Program-made: the position numbers and the translations under genes
Source: Limnobaculum allomyrinae
Lineage (GTDB): Bacteria; Pseudomonadota; Gammaproteobacteria; Enterobacterales; Enterobacteriaceae
DNA: 64,000 nt
Assembly: GCF_016649425.1 (NCBI RefSeq)
Contig: NZ_JADRCR010000003.1
Coordinates: 230,600 to 294,599 of the forward strand
Direction of reading: 5' to 3'
The notes under the pieces: generated by a model
Database searches by the model: none
The model's input: only the letters and a program-made list of their open reading frames with translations
What the model was told of the DNA's origin: nothing
In this document: piece after piece, positions 39,030-48,283 of the stretch
How positions within the stretch are numbered: position 1 is the first letter of the stretch
Layout of the letters: the number at the start of each line of letters is the position of its first letter

Positions 39030-39829
39030 TAAATGCTCAGCGCGCTTCCATGGTAAATCGCATCTGGCGTATTGCAGCTACCGGATTTTGCTTTACCCTG
39101 TTTGGAATTGGTGGGTTGCTGCTCTCTACCTTTTGGTTCCCTGCATTGCGCCTGTTAGTTAAAGACAGGCAGCGTTGTACCCGGCTAACACAACATAGCA
39201 TCCGCTATAGCTTTAAGCTTTTTATCTGGCTGATGCGCTTTGTTCGCGTATTGGATTACCAGTTTTATGACGTCGAAAAACTAAAGCAAGATACAGGCTG
39301 CATTGTTGTTGCCAACCATCCCAGTCTGTTGGACTACGTTTTTTTAGCCTCTTGTATGCCACGCTGTGACTGCATTGTTAAACAATCATTATTAAGTAAT
39401 ATTTTTGTTCGTGGGGTGATTAAAGCGGCTGGATATATTGCTAATTCCGAGTCGGAAATTTTATTACCGCAATGTCAGGAAATACTAAATAACCACGGGA
39501 TGATTTTAATATTTCCGGAAGGAACAAGAACCACTCCCGGTGAAGAGATGCTTTTACAACGAGGTGCTGCAAATATAGCCGTGCGATGCGATGTCGATAT
39601 TCGACTGGTCACTATTCATTGTGACCAGCCCATGCTGACGAAACAGGGAAAGTGGTATAATATCCCGAAAATGAAACCCTTGTTTCAAATCGTAGTAAAA
39701 GAAAAAATTAGCGCAAAGGATTATGCTGCTGAGGGCGATGCTTCGCCAGCTATTGCCGCTCGCCGTTTGACGCGAATTTTAAGTCAGAAGCTCATCCCTG
39801 AGCCGATAAAAACGAATGAGAAAAAATAA
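39017..39829 (+). CDS. apeD: Lysophospholipid acyltransferase-like protein ApeD
   Basis: The 270-residue protein has an N-terminal membrane segment (about residues 16-40) and the PlsC/LPLAT motifs NHPSLLDYVFL (the HX4D catalytic pair) and IFPEGTRT. It probably acylates a glycerol-type carrier or helps attach the polyene to its lipid anchor at the inner membrane. The stop overlaps the ATG of apeE by one base. Confidence 0.9.
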   Translation: MASIVNAQRASMVNRIWRIAATGFCFTLFGIGGLLLSTFWFPALRLLVKDRQRCTRLTQHSIRYSFKLFIWLMRFVRVLDYQFYDVEKLKQDTGCIVVANHPSLLDYVFLASCMPRCDCIVKQSLLSNIFVRGVIKAAGYIANSESEILLPQCQEILNNHGMILIFPEGTRTTPGEEMLLQRGAANIAVRCDVDIRLVTIHCDQPMLTKQGKWYNIPKMKPLFQIVVKEKISAKDYAAEGDASPAIAARRLTRILSQKLIPEPIKTNEKK

Positions 39830-40089
39830 TGGATGTATTAAATCAAGATATTAAACTGCTTATTATTGAATCACTGAATCTAGAGGGAATGACTCCGGAA
39901 GATATTGATACGGATGCACCTCTGTTTGGTGATGGTTTAGGTTTGGATTCAATTGATGCATTAGAGCTAGGTTTAGCCATTAAAAATCGCTACGGCGTTG
40001 TCCTTTCGGCTGAGAGTGAAGATACCCGCAAACATTTTTATTCCGTCGCCTCTCTTTCAGCGCTGATTGCCTCACAACGTGGCAAATAA
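39829..40089 (+). CDS. apeE: Acyl carrier protein ApeE
   Basis: An 86-residue acidic acyl carrier protein. The phosphopantetheine attachment site is the Ser of GLGLDSIDALEL, near residue 43. It carries the growing polyene or the aryl starter. Activation by the phosphopantetheinyl transferase at 51890-52609 is likely. Confidence 0.92.
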   Translation: MDVLNQDIKLLIIESLNLEGMTPEDIDTDAPLFGDGLGLDSIDALELGLAIKNRYGVVLSAESEDTRKHFYSVASLSALIASQRGK

Positions 40090-40105
40090 TTAAAGGTAAA
40101 CAATA

Positions 40106-40354
40106 ATGGATAAACAACAGATTCTTAATGAAATTCAAACCATTATGGTCAAGCTTTTTGAGTTAGATGCTGATGATATCAAGCTCGATGCCAAACTATA
40201 TGAAGACTTAGAGTTGGACAGTATCGACGCGGTCGATTTGGTGGTGCATCTGCAAAAAATGACGGGGAAAAAGATTAACCCTGAAGTTTTTAAATCAGTT
40301 CGCACCGTTGAAGATGTGGTCAATGCCATTGACCAGTTGCTGAAAGCCCAGTAA
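40106..40354 (+). CDS. apeF: Acyl carrier protein ApeF
   Basis: An 82-residue acyl carrier protein with the attachment Ser in DLELDSIDAVDLVV, near residue 37. A second carrier beside ApeE is standard for this pathway. A ribosome-binding site (AAAGG) precedes the ATG. Confidence 0.92.
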   Translation: MDKQQILNEIQTIMVKLFELDADDIKLDAKLYEDLELDSIDAVDLVVHLQKMTGKKINPEVFKSVRTVEDVVNAIDQLLKAQ

Positions 40355-40372
40355 CAATTATCGTCATTGTTG

Positions 40373-40960
40373 ATGAATAGCGACAAGCCATCCCGGTTTT
40401 CCCCCTCAATAATTATTCAGGGAATAACCGCGCTGGCCGTTATCGGTTATCCGTTTGCTGTCTATTTTGGTTTAACTTATTGGGGGTCATCAGTATTGGC
40501 TCCCGCTTTGATAATCCTTTTTGCCAGCCGTTTAATCTTAGCTCGAGGGAAAATTCGACAGCTCTCCTGGCTAATGAAGGCATTTGCGTTACTGGGCATA
40601 GCATTAGCCCTTGCCAGCTGGCTGTTGAAGCAAAATCATTGGTTACTTTACTACCCGGTGGTAGTTAGCATTCTGTTACTGGCTTTGTTTGGTCATTCGC
40701 TGTTCAGTCCACCGACCATCGTTGAACGACTGGCAAGGTTAACCGAACCTGACCTCCCTCCTGAGGGTGTACGCTATACGCGAAAAGTGACTCAGGTTTG
40801 GTGTCTGTTTTTCATCTTGAACGGAAGCATAGCGCTCTTTACCTGTTTGTACGGCGATATCAAGTTATGGACCCTGTACAATGGCGCTATCAGTTATGTT
40901 TTAATGGGATTGTTAATGAGTGCAGAATGGATAATCAGAAAAATGCTGCGTCACGCATAA
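40373..40960 (+). CDS. apeG: Polytopic membrane protein ApeG (COG4648-like)
   Basis: A 195-residue protein with about six hydrophobic segments and the stretches RLILARGKIRQLSW and PPEGVRYTRKVTQVWCLFF, as in membrane proteins that always sit between the ACP genes and the AMP-ligase gene of APE clusters. Function unknown. I chose the ATG at 40373; TTG codons at 40367 and 40370 are in frame too. The 3' end overlaps apeH by 34 nt. Confidence 0.8.
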   Translation: MNSDKPSRFSPSIIIQGITALAVIGYPFAVYFGLTYWGSSVLAPALIILFASRLILARGKIRQLSWLMKAFALLGIALALASWLLKQNHWLLYYPVVVSILLLALFGHSLFSPPTIVERLARLTEPDLPPEGVRYTRKVTQVWCLFFILNGSIALFTCLYGDIKLWTLYNGAISYVLMGLLMSAEWIIRKMLRHA

Positions 40961-42306
40961 CATTACGCCTGCGAGACACCTTAAGCACTCAACGTCCCGA
41001 TAATACGCTGATAGCCTGGCGCGGCGATCTGCCGCTCACGTTATCTGACTTTCGCCATCGGGTTACCTCACTAATTCAACAGTTGCAATCCTTGCCAGAA
41101 AAACGCTGGGCCATCTGTTTTAATGATAGCTATCTCTTTTCTGCCGCCTTGATCGCTTTAATCTACAGTAATAAAACCCCTGTCGTGCCAGGACATTTGC
41201 GTCAAGCCCAGTTGCAGGAACAGCAGCAACAAGGCGCTTTTGATGCATTACTGACCGATCTGCCGCTACAGATAGCTTGCCCAACAATTCAGATATCAAC
41301 AGCAGCATCAGAAAAAAACTCACCCGATTCCAATCTTCCTGACTGGCCAACGCAAGCCGAAATCATTCTGTTTACCTCTGGCTCAACCGGGCAGCCGAAA
41401 GCCGTGTCTAAACCGGTCAGGCTTCTGGAGGAAGAGAGTGAAATTCTGGCACGCTACTGCGCAAAACAACTGACCAATACTCAGGTAGCAGCAACGGTTT
41501 CCCATCAGCACCTTTATGGTTTAACTTTCCGTATTCTTTTGCCTCTTGCGTTAGGATTACCCTTTAACGCGCAGGCAATAGAGTATCACGAGCAACTACA
41601 GCCGCTCACGGCCACACCACTTACGTTAGTCGCCAGCCCTGCCTACCTGAAACGGCTGGATTGCAGTCTGTTGCCGTTAAACTGCTCCATGGTATTCTCC
41701 GCCGGAGGGCCGCTAAATCAGGAAGAAGCTCTGCGCGTACAGCAGTGTCTGGGGGTTTTACCAGTGGAGATTTACGGCACCAGTGAAACCGGTATCATTG
41801 CCCATCGCACTCAACGACATGCCGAGCAGCCATGGCAAGCTTTTGATGGTATCGATATTGGCCAACTTCAGGACGATACCATTCAAGTTACATCACCGCT
41901 GTTTGAAGATGATTCCGGTAGCACTATTTACGATATCATCCGCATTGATGACCATGGATTTCACCTGTTAGGGCGTAAAGATAAAATCATTAAGATTGAA
42001 GAGAAGCGTCTTTCCCTTACCGGCGTGGAACAGCGCCTGCTTTCGCTAAATGAAATCAGTGATGTCGCCATTATTCCACTGACTCAGGGGAGCCGAACGA
42101 TTCTGGCAGCCATTATTGTACTAACGGAAGCAGGTGAACAATATTATCAGCAGGGTGAGATCGTCCTGACCCGCCATTTGCGTCAACAATTAAGAGAATG
42201 GCTTGAACCGGTTGCGCTACCCAAACGCTGGCGAATAGTGAAAACTATTCCACTGAATACTCAGGGCAAGCGCGCCTACAGTGAATTACAGGAACTGTTT
42301 TTATGA
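40927..42306 (+). CDS. apeH: Aryl acid adenylation enzyme (AMP-ligase/ACP synthetase) ApeH
   Basis: A 459-residue ANL-family enzyme. The P-loop is ILFTSGSTGQPKAVSK, with VEIYGTSETG, and a C-terminal domain with GRKDKIIKIEEKRLSLTGVE, where the hinge and catalytic Lys region lies. It is expected to activate 4-hydroxybenzoate or a related aryl starter and load it on the ACP. The start ATG (MDNQKNAAS) is inside the end of apeG; a longer in-frame ATG at 40798 would add 43 residues lying within apeG. Confidence 0.9.
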   Translation: MDNQKNAASRITLRLRDTLSTQRPDNTLIAWRGDLPLTLSDFRHRVTSLIQQLQSLPEKRWAICFNDSYLFSAALIALIYSNKTPVVPGHLRQAQLQEQQQQGAFDALLTDLPLQIACPTIQISTAASEKNSPDSNLPDWPTQAEIILFTSGSTGQPKAVSKPVRLLEEESEILARYCAKQLTNTQVAATVSHQHLYGLTFRILLPLALGLPFNAQAIEYHEQLQPLTATPLTLVASPAYLKRLDCSLLPLNCSMVFSAGGPLNQEEALRVQQCLGVLPVEIYGTSETGIIAHRTQRHAEQPWQAFDGIDIGQLQDDTIQVTSPLFEDDSGSTIYDIIRIDDHGFHLLGRKDKIIKIEEKRLSLTGVEQRLLSLNEISDVAIIPLTQGSRTILAAIIVLTEAGEQYYQQGEIVLTRHLRQQLREWLEPVALPKRWRIVKTIPLNTQGKRAYSELQELFL

Positions 42307-42647
42307 AGTTGCCACAGGAAAACGCCCGTCAAATCGCTGATGACGGAAGTGTTACGCTCCATTTGAAACTCCAGCCAGAACTATTCTGGTTCAAAGGACA
42401 CTTCCCTGAACAATCAATATTACCTGGTGTGACTCAAATTCACTGGGCGATACATTACGGCGCTGAGGTTTTCCCATTTTCTCCGGTATTTAGCGCTATT
42501 GATGTGGTGAAGTTTCAGCGCCCGCTCTTTCCCGGTGAAAACATTACCCTGACTCTTAGCTGGGATGAAACAAAATCCCGGCTTAATTTCCAATATTGCT
42601 GTGGTGAAACGGTTGCCAGCAGCGGCAGGATTAATTTATGTCAGTAA
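42303..42647 (+). CDS. apeI: Hot-dog fold 3-hydroxyacyl-ACP dehydratase ApeI
   Basis: A 114-residue FabA/FabZ-like dehydratase. FWFKGHFPEQSILPGVTQIHW holds the catalytic His of GHFP and the family's LPG motif. ApeI works with ApeP as a heterodimer in characterised systems, dehydrating the beta-hydroxy intermediate to build the polyene. Starts 4 nt before the apeH stop. Confidence 0.9.
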   Translation: MKLPQENARQIADDGSVTLHLKLQPELFWFKGHFPEQSILPGVTQIHWAIHYGAEVFPFSPVFSAIDVVKFQRPLFPGENITLTLSWDETKSRLNFQYCCGETVASSGRINLCQ

Positions 42648-44368
42648 CGCCATCAGGGAAAACGTTCACCCCTTGCCTGATCATTCCTTGCTATAACCAT
42701 GGCAAAACCATGGCGGCTACCTTACAGCAGCTTGAACCTTTTCAGCTGCACTGCATTGTTGTTGACGATGGCAGCCAAAAAGAAACCGCCGATGAGTTGG
42801 ACAGGCTCAGCCAACAACATGATTGGGTCACGCTGGTTCGACACTCACACAACAAAGGAAAAGGCGGTGCCGTACTCAGCGCGTTAAGAGAAGCACAGCG
42901 TCAGGGATACAGCCACGGCATACAAATCGATGCTGATGGACAACATCATCTGGAAGACATTCCCCGATTGCTATCTGAAGCACAACAGTATCCTGACCAA
43001 CTGATTTCCGGCCAGCCTGTTTACGATGACAGCGTACCTAAGTCCCGACTTTACTCCCGCTACATTACTCACGTTTGGGTGTGGATTGAAACACTCTCGC
43101 TGTCTATTCGCGATAGCATGTGCGGCTTTCGTGCCTACCCGGTGGATGTTGTTCTGACGTTGGCGGATAAAGTCACCCTTGGGCAGCGGATGGATTTTGA
43201 TACCGAAATCATGGTGCGGCTTTACTGGCAAGGCACTCAATCCCGTTTTATTCCAACCAAAGTCATTTATCCTGAGGATGGCCTGTCTCACTTTGATGTC
43301 TGGCGCGACAACCTGCGAATTTCGTGGATGCACACCCGGCTGTTTCTTTCTATGTTACCCAGAATGCCGTCACTGATAATGCGACATTTCACAGCAGAAA
43401 CACACTGGTCACGCACCAGCGAGCGTAAAGGCTTGTGGGGTATTCGTCTGATGGTAAAAACCTATCGCCTGTTTGGTCGGCGGGCATTTAATTTTCTGCT
43501 GTATCCGGTTATTGGTTTTTACTGGCTGACAGGAAATCAACAGCGCAAAGCTTCAGAAGATTATCTGCACCAGCTAAAAAAATATGCAGCACAACAGAAT
43601 CATCCTCTGTCGCCTAACCTCAACAGCTACCGCCACTTTATGCGTTTTGGTGAAGCCATGTTGGACAAACTGGCCTGTTGGTTAGGTGACATTAAGCTGG
43701 ATCTGGTCGATTTCCCGGACAAAAATGAGTGCATGACCCAAATGGCTGCCCAACAGGGCACCCTGATCCTTGGTTCACACTTGGGCGATTTAGAAGTTTG
43801 CCGAGCCCTGGGAGAACTCTCTTTTGATTTAAAAATTAATGCGCTGGTGTTCACTCAGCACGCAGAGCGTTTTAACCAGGTGATGCAAGAGATTAATCCC
43901 GCGTCCAATATCAATCTGATTCAGGTTAGCCATTGGGGGCCAGAGGTTGCTATTTTACTAAAACAAAAGCTGGATGCCGGAGAATGGGTCGCTATCGTAG
44001 GAGATCGAACCCCCATCAGCCAATATCATCGGGAAAATGAACAGCGTATTGTCTGGGCTGATTTTTTAGGTAAGCCAGCTCCCTTTCCTCAGGGGCCTTT
44101 TATTTTAGCCTCTGTGCTGCGCTGCCCGGTATATTTAATGTTTGGTTTAAAACCTGAAGGACAATTCTCTATCCATTTTGAAAAATTTGCGAACCCGTTA
44201 GTTCTGCCAAGAGAAAACCGCCAGCAAGCGATTCAGGAAACCGTTGAACGCTATGCGAAACGGCTGGAACACTACAGTCTGACATCACCATTAGACTGGT
44301 TTAACTTTTATCAATTCTGGCAGTTAAACGCACCAGAAAAAGATCCAGGCGATAATCATGAATCTTAA
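42638..44368 (+). CDS. apeJ: Bifunctional glycosyltransferase family 2 / acyltransferase ApeJ
   Basis: The 576-residue protein has two parts. About 1-250 is a GT-A family 2 glycosyltransferase: LIIPCYNHGKTM, CIVVDDGS, DADGQHH and DSMCGFRAYP. About 290-560 resembles an LpxL-type lauroyl acyltransferase: ILGSHLGDLEVC, with the HX4D motif HLGDLE, and GDRTP. Both activities suit attaching the polyene to a sugar-lipid carrier. The two-domain fusion is normal for APE clusters. Confidence 0.88.
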   Translation: MSVTPSGKTFTPCLIIPCYNHGKTMAATLQQLEPFQLHCIVVDDGSQKETADELDRLSQQHDWVTLVRHSHNKGKGGAVLSALREAQRQGYSHGIQIDADGQHHLEDIPRLLSEAQQYPDQLISGQPVYDDSVPKSRLYSRYITHVWVWIETLSLSIRDSMCGFRAYPVDVVLTLADKVTLGQRMDFDTEIMVRLYWQGTQSRFIPTKVIYPEDGLSHFDVWRDNLRISWMHTRLFLSMLPRMPSLIMRHFTAETHWSRTSERKGLWGIRLMVKTYRLFGRRAFNFLLYPVIGFYWLTGNQQRKASEDYLHQLKKYAAQQNHPLSPNLNSYRHFMRFGEAMLDKLACWLGDIKLDLVDFPDKNECMTQMAAQQGTLILGSHLGDLEVCRALGELSFDLKINALVFTQHAERFNQVMQEINPASNINLIQVSHWGPEVAILLKQKLDAGEWVAIVGDRTPISQYHRENEQRIVWADFLGKPAPFPQGPFILASVLRCPVYLMFGLKPEGQFSIHFEKFANPLVLPRENRQQAIQETVERYAKRLEHYSLTSPLDWFNFYQFWQLNAPEKDPGDNHES

Positions 44369-44786
44369 TTCCGATCCCCGCTTATCCGTCGATATTGAAC
44401 TGACAATACCATTCCATGATGTGGACTCCATGCATGTAGTCTGGCACGGTAATTACTTTCGCTATTTTGAAGTAGCGCGGGAAGCCTTACTAAAACAGTT
44501 TGATTACGGCTATCGACAAATGCGCGATTCCGGCTATGCCTGGCCGGTTATTGACACCCGAGTGAAATACATTGCTCCCGCCTGTTTTGAACAGAAAATC
44601 CGGGTCAATGCCCGCCTGACAGAATATGAAAATCGCCTGCGCATTGACTACCTCATTCTTGATGCCGCCAGCGATAAAAAATTAACCAAGGGCTACACCA
44701 TTCAGGTTGCAGTTAATCAACAGAATGGCGAAATGTGTTTCGTCAGCCCTTCCGTTCTGTTTGATAAATTAGGTGTTCAGCCATGA
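44358..44786 (+). CDS. apeK: 4HBT-family thioesterase ApeK
   Basis: A 142-residue YbgC-like hot-dog thioesterase. FHDVDSMHVVWHGNYFRYFE is the classic active-site strand and helix, with its Asp and HGNY. It may release mis-primed or finished chains from the ACP. It overlaps apeJ by 11 nt and apeL by 4 nt. Confidence 0.9.
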   Translation: MNLNSDPRLSVDIELTIPFHDVDSMHVVWHGNYFRYFEVAREALLKQFDYGYRQMRDSGYAWPVIDTRVKYIAPACFEQKIRVNARLTEYENRLRIDYLILDAASDKKLTKGYTIQVAVNQQNGEMCFVSPSVLFDKLGVQP

Positions 44787-45409
44787 GCCGTTTTTTCTGG
44801 TTACTCGTTTCATTGATTACCGGCACCTTTCTGCTGTTAAGTCAGATGGCGTCAGCCGTAACCCTTGATGATTTACAGCAGCGTTTCAGCCATCAACCCG
44901 TTCTGCGCGCCCAATTTGAACAACAGCGCACCATTAGTGGTATGTCTCAACCATTGAAATCCAGCGGTAATGTTCTGATTGCACAAACCCATGGTTTAAT
45001 CTGGAATCAAGCCAAACCTTTTCCTCTGGTTCTGATGATGAACGAAACCAGAATGGAACAGCGTATGGCTGGTCAACCATCTCAAGTGATTACTGCTGAT
45101 AACAATCCACAAATGTTTCGCTTTAACTCTATCCTGACCGCCCTTTTCCATGCGGACCGTAACGCGCTGGAGCAAAACTTCAACTTGCAGTTTAGCGATC
45201 TTGGTAAAGGCCGCTGGCAGTTAGTCTTGCAGCCGACCACAACACCGCTCGACAAGTTATTTCGCCAAATTACCCTGAATGGCGCCGAGTTTCTGAATGA
45301 AATCCAAATTAATGATATGCAAGGCGACAGCACTCATATTCAATTTTTTGACCAAACCACAACCCCCACAGCACTAACGCCAGATGAAAAACGCCATTTT
45401 TCGTCCTGA
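44783..45409 (+). CDS. apeL: LolA-like periplasmic carrier ApeL
   Basis: A 208-residue outer-membrane lipoprotein carrier homologue with a signal peptide (FFWLLVSLITGTFLLL, cleavage near SASAV-like MASAVT). The LolA stretch LRAQFEQQRTISGMSQPLKS and GLIWNQAKPFPL is present. It likely ferries the lipid-linked polyene across the periplasm to the outer membrane. The 3' end overlaps apeM by 26 nt. Confidence 0.88.
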   Translation: MSRFFWLLVSLITGTFLLLSQMASAVTLDDLQQRFSHQPVLRAQFEQQRTISGMSQPLKSSGNVLIAQTHGLIWNQAKPFPLVLMMNETRMEQRMAGQPSQVITADNNPQMFRFNSILTALFHADRNALEQNFNLQFSDLGKGRWQLVLQPTTTPLDKLFRQITLNGAEFLNEIQINDMQGDSTHIQFFDQTTTPTALTPDEKRHFSS

Positions 45410-47708
45410 GATACATCGCCGCATTGCATACGCCTGGGTAATTGGCGTCATTGCATTGCTGATCGCGTTGCTAGTGGTTTTACCCAACAGCCGCCTGAAC
45501 AGCAGCGTTATGGCTCTGCTGCCTAAAGAACATATTGAAAATATTCCTCCTGCACTGGAAGAGGGATTTAACCAGCGTTTAGACCGCCAGTTAGTCTGGT
45601 TAATCAGCCCTCCACAACCCGACGATCAGGCTCCGGCGCTTTGGTGGCAACAACAGTTAAAACAAATGGCGGCCTTTAGCAGTACATCAGGCCAGATGAG
45701 TCCTGACCATCAGCAACAATGGGGAAAATTCTTTTTTGATAATCGTTATTCCCTGCTGGATAGCGCAACCCGACAACGTCTGGCTGGAGATGCATCATCC
45801 CAATCCGACTGGATTCTGAGCCAGGTTTACTCGCCATTTTCCGGCATTAGCGCCAAAGAGCTGAATAACGATCCGCTGCTGACCATGCGTTCAACCCAAA
45901 TGACCCAGCAGCAAAATAACCGAACACTGCAATTAAATAACGGCTGGCTGACCAGCAAAGATCCACAGGGCAGAGTCTGGTATTTGTTACACGGAGAATT
46001 AAGCACTTCGTCTTATGATATTCAAAGCGCTCGCCAGACCGTTGAAAAGCTGAACCAGCTAAAACAGCAGATTGAGCAAAAATGGCCAGGCACCCAAGTA
46101 TTACAACGAGGGACTCTGTTTTATAGCGACTATGCCAGCCAACAAGCGCAACAGGATATTTCCACCATTGGTAGCGTTTCTGGCTTAGGCATCATTATTC
46201 TTATTCTGCTGGTTTTCCGTTCGCTAAAACCACTGTGGCTTACGCTGTTATCACTCACTATTGGTGCTATTAGTGGAAGCGTTGCGGTATTTATTCTGTT
46301 TGGTGAAGTGCATGTAATGACGCTGGTGATGAGTACCAGCGTAGTGGGAATTTCTATTGATTATGCGCTGCATTACTTAACCGAACGTATGGTGCATGGT
46401 GAAGATGAATCGGCACTCATCAGTATGAAGAAGCTTTTCCCGGCGCTATTACTGGCGGTCATTTCCAGCTCGATTGCTTATCTTTTGCTATTTATCGCAC
46501 CGTTCCCTGGTTTACAGCAGTTGGCTATATTTGCCGCCGCCGGACTAACCGGAGCATTTTTAACCGTTATCTGCTGGTATCCGTGGCTTTCCCGCCGTCT
46601 TCCGGTGCGTAAAAACCTGCGCCTTGGTTTTATCCACCGTTGGCTTTTCTACTGGCAAAACGGTAAGGCCTTCCGTATTGGCATCCCTTTGATTGCTTTA
46701 TTGATTAGCGTGGCTGGCTTGGTTCATCTAAAAACCGATGACGACATTCGTAAACTGCAAACCCTTCCTCCTGAGTTCCAACAGCAAGAACGCCAGATTG
46801 CCGCACTCACCGGACAACACAGCGATCAGAAGTGGTTTATGGTTTATGGCGAATCGCCGGAGCAGACTTTACAACGACTGGAATCATTAGAAAGTGCACT
46901 GGACTCCGCAAAACAGTCCGGCTGGCTCAATGGATATCGATTGCTTCCTTTTCCATCCGAACAGCAGCAGAAAAAGAATATTGCCTTAATCAAACAACAG
47001 GCACCAGAAATCATCCATCGACTACAACAGGCGGGTATCAACACCACACAGCCCTTGTTTGAACAAACAACGATTAAACCTCAGGATTGGCTTAATAGTG
47101 TAGCCAGTGAAGGCTGGCGATTACTATGGCTTAGTCTGGATAATAGTCAATCTGCTGTTCTGGTTCCAGTAGAAGGTGTTACTAATCCTGCGGCGTTAAA
47201 ACAAATCGCCAGCAGCCATAGTGGTACGCACTGGGTAGATAAACATACCGAGTTCTCTACGCTATTTTCTGTTTATCGCCAGCATTTGACCACATTACTT
47301 GGTATTTCAGTGTTAATCATTGGCGTGTTGTTTGTGTGGCGTTTTGGTCTCAGGCAGGGTTTACGCTGTATTATTCCAACCATATTATCATTAGGCATTG
47401 CTTTAGCAGTGCTCAGCCTGAGTGGACAATCGCTAAATCTGTTTTCTTTATTAGCCTTAATTCTGGTGCTGGGTATCGGCATTGATTACACGCTGTTTTT
47501 CAGTAATCCGGCAGGAACAGCATCCACCTCCATGCTCTCTATTTTGCTGGCCGCGTTAACCACCGAACTAAGTTTTGGTCTGCTGGCTGTCAGTGGTACT
47601 CAAGCTATTTCTGGTTTTGGCCTGGTACTCAGTGGCGGGATCTTTGCCGCATTTATTCTTTCACCGCTGGCGTTGCCAGAACGTATTAACCCCGGGAAAA
47701 TATCATGA
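45384..47708 (+). CDS. apeM: MMPL/RND-family exporter ApeM
   Basis: A 774-residue polytopic transporter. It has an N-terminal membrane helix, a long periplasmic loop, helix bundles containing VVGISIDYALHYLTERM and LGIGIDYTLFFSNP (the RND helix-4 type motif), and a second periplasmic loop. It probably moves the polyene-lipid out of the inner membrane to ApeL. Confidence 0.9.
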   Translation: MKNAIFRPEIHRRIAYAWVIGVIALLIALLVVLPNSRLNSSVMALLPKEHIENIPPALEEGFNQRLDRQLVWLISPPQPDDQAPALWWQQQLKQMAAFSSTSGQMSPDHQQQWGKFFFDNRYSLLDSATRQRLAGDASSQSDWILSQVYSPFSGISAKELNNDPLLTMRSTQMTQQQNNRTLQLNNGWLTSKDPQGRVWYLLHGELSTSSYDIQSARQTVEKLNQLKQQIEQKWPGTQVLQRGTLFYSDYASQQAQQDISTIGSVSGLGIIILILLVFRSLKPLWLTLLSLTIGAISGSVAVFILFGEVHVMTLVMSTSVVGISIDYALHYLTERMVHGEDESALISMKKLFPALLLAVISSSIAYLLLFIAPFPGLQQLAIFAAAGLTGAFLTVICWYPWLSRRLPVRKNLRLGFIHRWLFYWQNGKAFRIGIPLIALLISVAGLVHLKTDDDIRKLQTLPPEFQQQERQIAALTGQHSDQKWFMVYGESPEQTLQRLESLESALDSAKQSGWLNGYRLLPFPSEQQQKKNIALIKQQAPEIIHRLQQAGINTTQPLFEQTTIKPQDWLNSVASEGWRLLWLSLDNSQSAVLVPVEGVTNPAALKQIASSHSGTHWVDKHTEFSTLFSVYRQHLTTLLGISVLIIGVLFVWRFGLRQGLRCIIPTILSLGIALAVLSLSGQSLNLFSLLALILVLGIGIDYTLFFSNPAGTASTSMLSILLAALTTELSFGLLAVSGTQAISGFGLVLSGGIFAAFILSPLALPERINPGKIS

Positions 47709-48283
47709 AAATAACAACAGGGATTATTACCACTTGCCTGATACTGCTGCTAAGCGGCTGTTCACTGAGTCAGGATCAGAGCCATCCTCAAGCCTGGCTA
47801 AAGCGCGGCACCAAAGTCACGTTACCTGCACCAACGCTGACTTCTCCTCTGCACTATCAGCAACTGTTGACCGCTACGGTTGAGGGAAAATCCCAGTCTA
47901 TGCTGGTATTACTGGATGCTGACCAGGAAAAGATCACTCTGGCGGCGCTGTCCCCGGTAGGTATTCGGCTATTTAAACTGACTTATGATGCAACCGGTAT
48001 TCATACCGAGCAGTCTATTAGTCTTCCTCAGCTTCCTCCGGCAGAGCAGGTATTAGCCGATATTATGTTGAGCTATTGGCCAATAGCTGACTGGCAAGCG
48101 CATTTGCCAGAAGGATGGCAGTTAAATGACCAGCAAAACCAGCGAATACTTACGGATAACAAAGGCAATGTCATCAGCGAAATTCAGTATCTGTCTGAGA
48201 ATAATCGGCGTGAACCCATCCTGATCACTCAGCACCATTTTGGCTATCAGATCAGCATTCAAAATGTGGATACCTCATTATGA
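47705..48283 (+). CDS. apeN: Outer-membrane lipoprotein ApeN (DUF3261)
   Basis: A 192-residue lipoprotein: signal peptide with lipobox LSGC at residues 16-19. The mature part with LVLLDADQEKITLAALSPVG and RLFKLTYD fits the LolB-like role proposed for DUF3261 proteins in these clusters, receiving cargo at the outer membrane. It overlaps both neighbours by 4 nt. Confidence 0.85.
   Translation: MKITTGIITTCLILLLSGCSLSQDQSHPQAWLKRGTKVTLPAPTLTSPLHYQQLLTATVEGKSQSMLVLLDADQEKITLAALSPVGIRLFKLTYDATGIHTEQSISLPQLPPAEQVLADIMLSYWPIADWQAHLPEGWQLNDQQNQRILTDNKGNVISEIQYLSENNRREPILITQHHFGYQISIQNVDTSL

Noticed and set aside
40798-40926. A longer start for apeH inside apeG
   Set aside because: It lies in the middle of apeG in another frame, and the extra residues do not resemble an adenylation domain.
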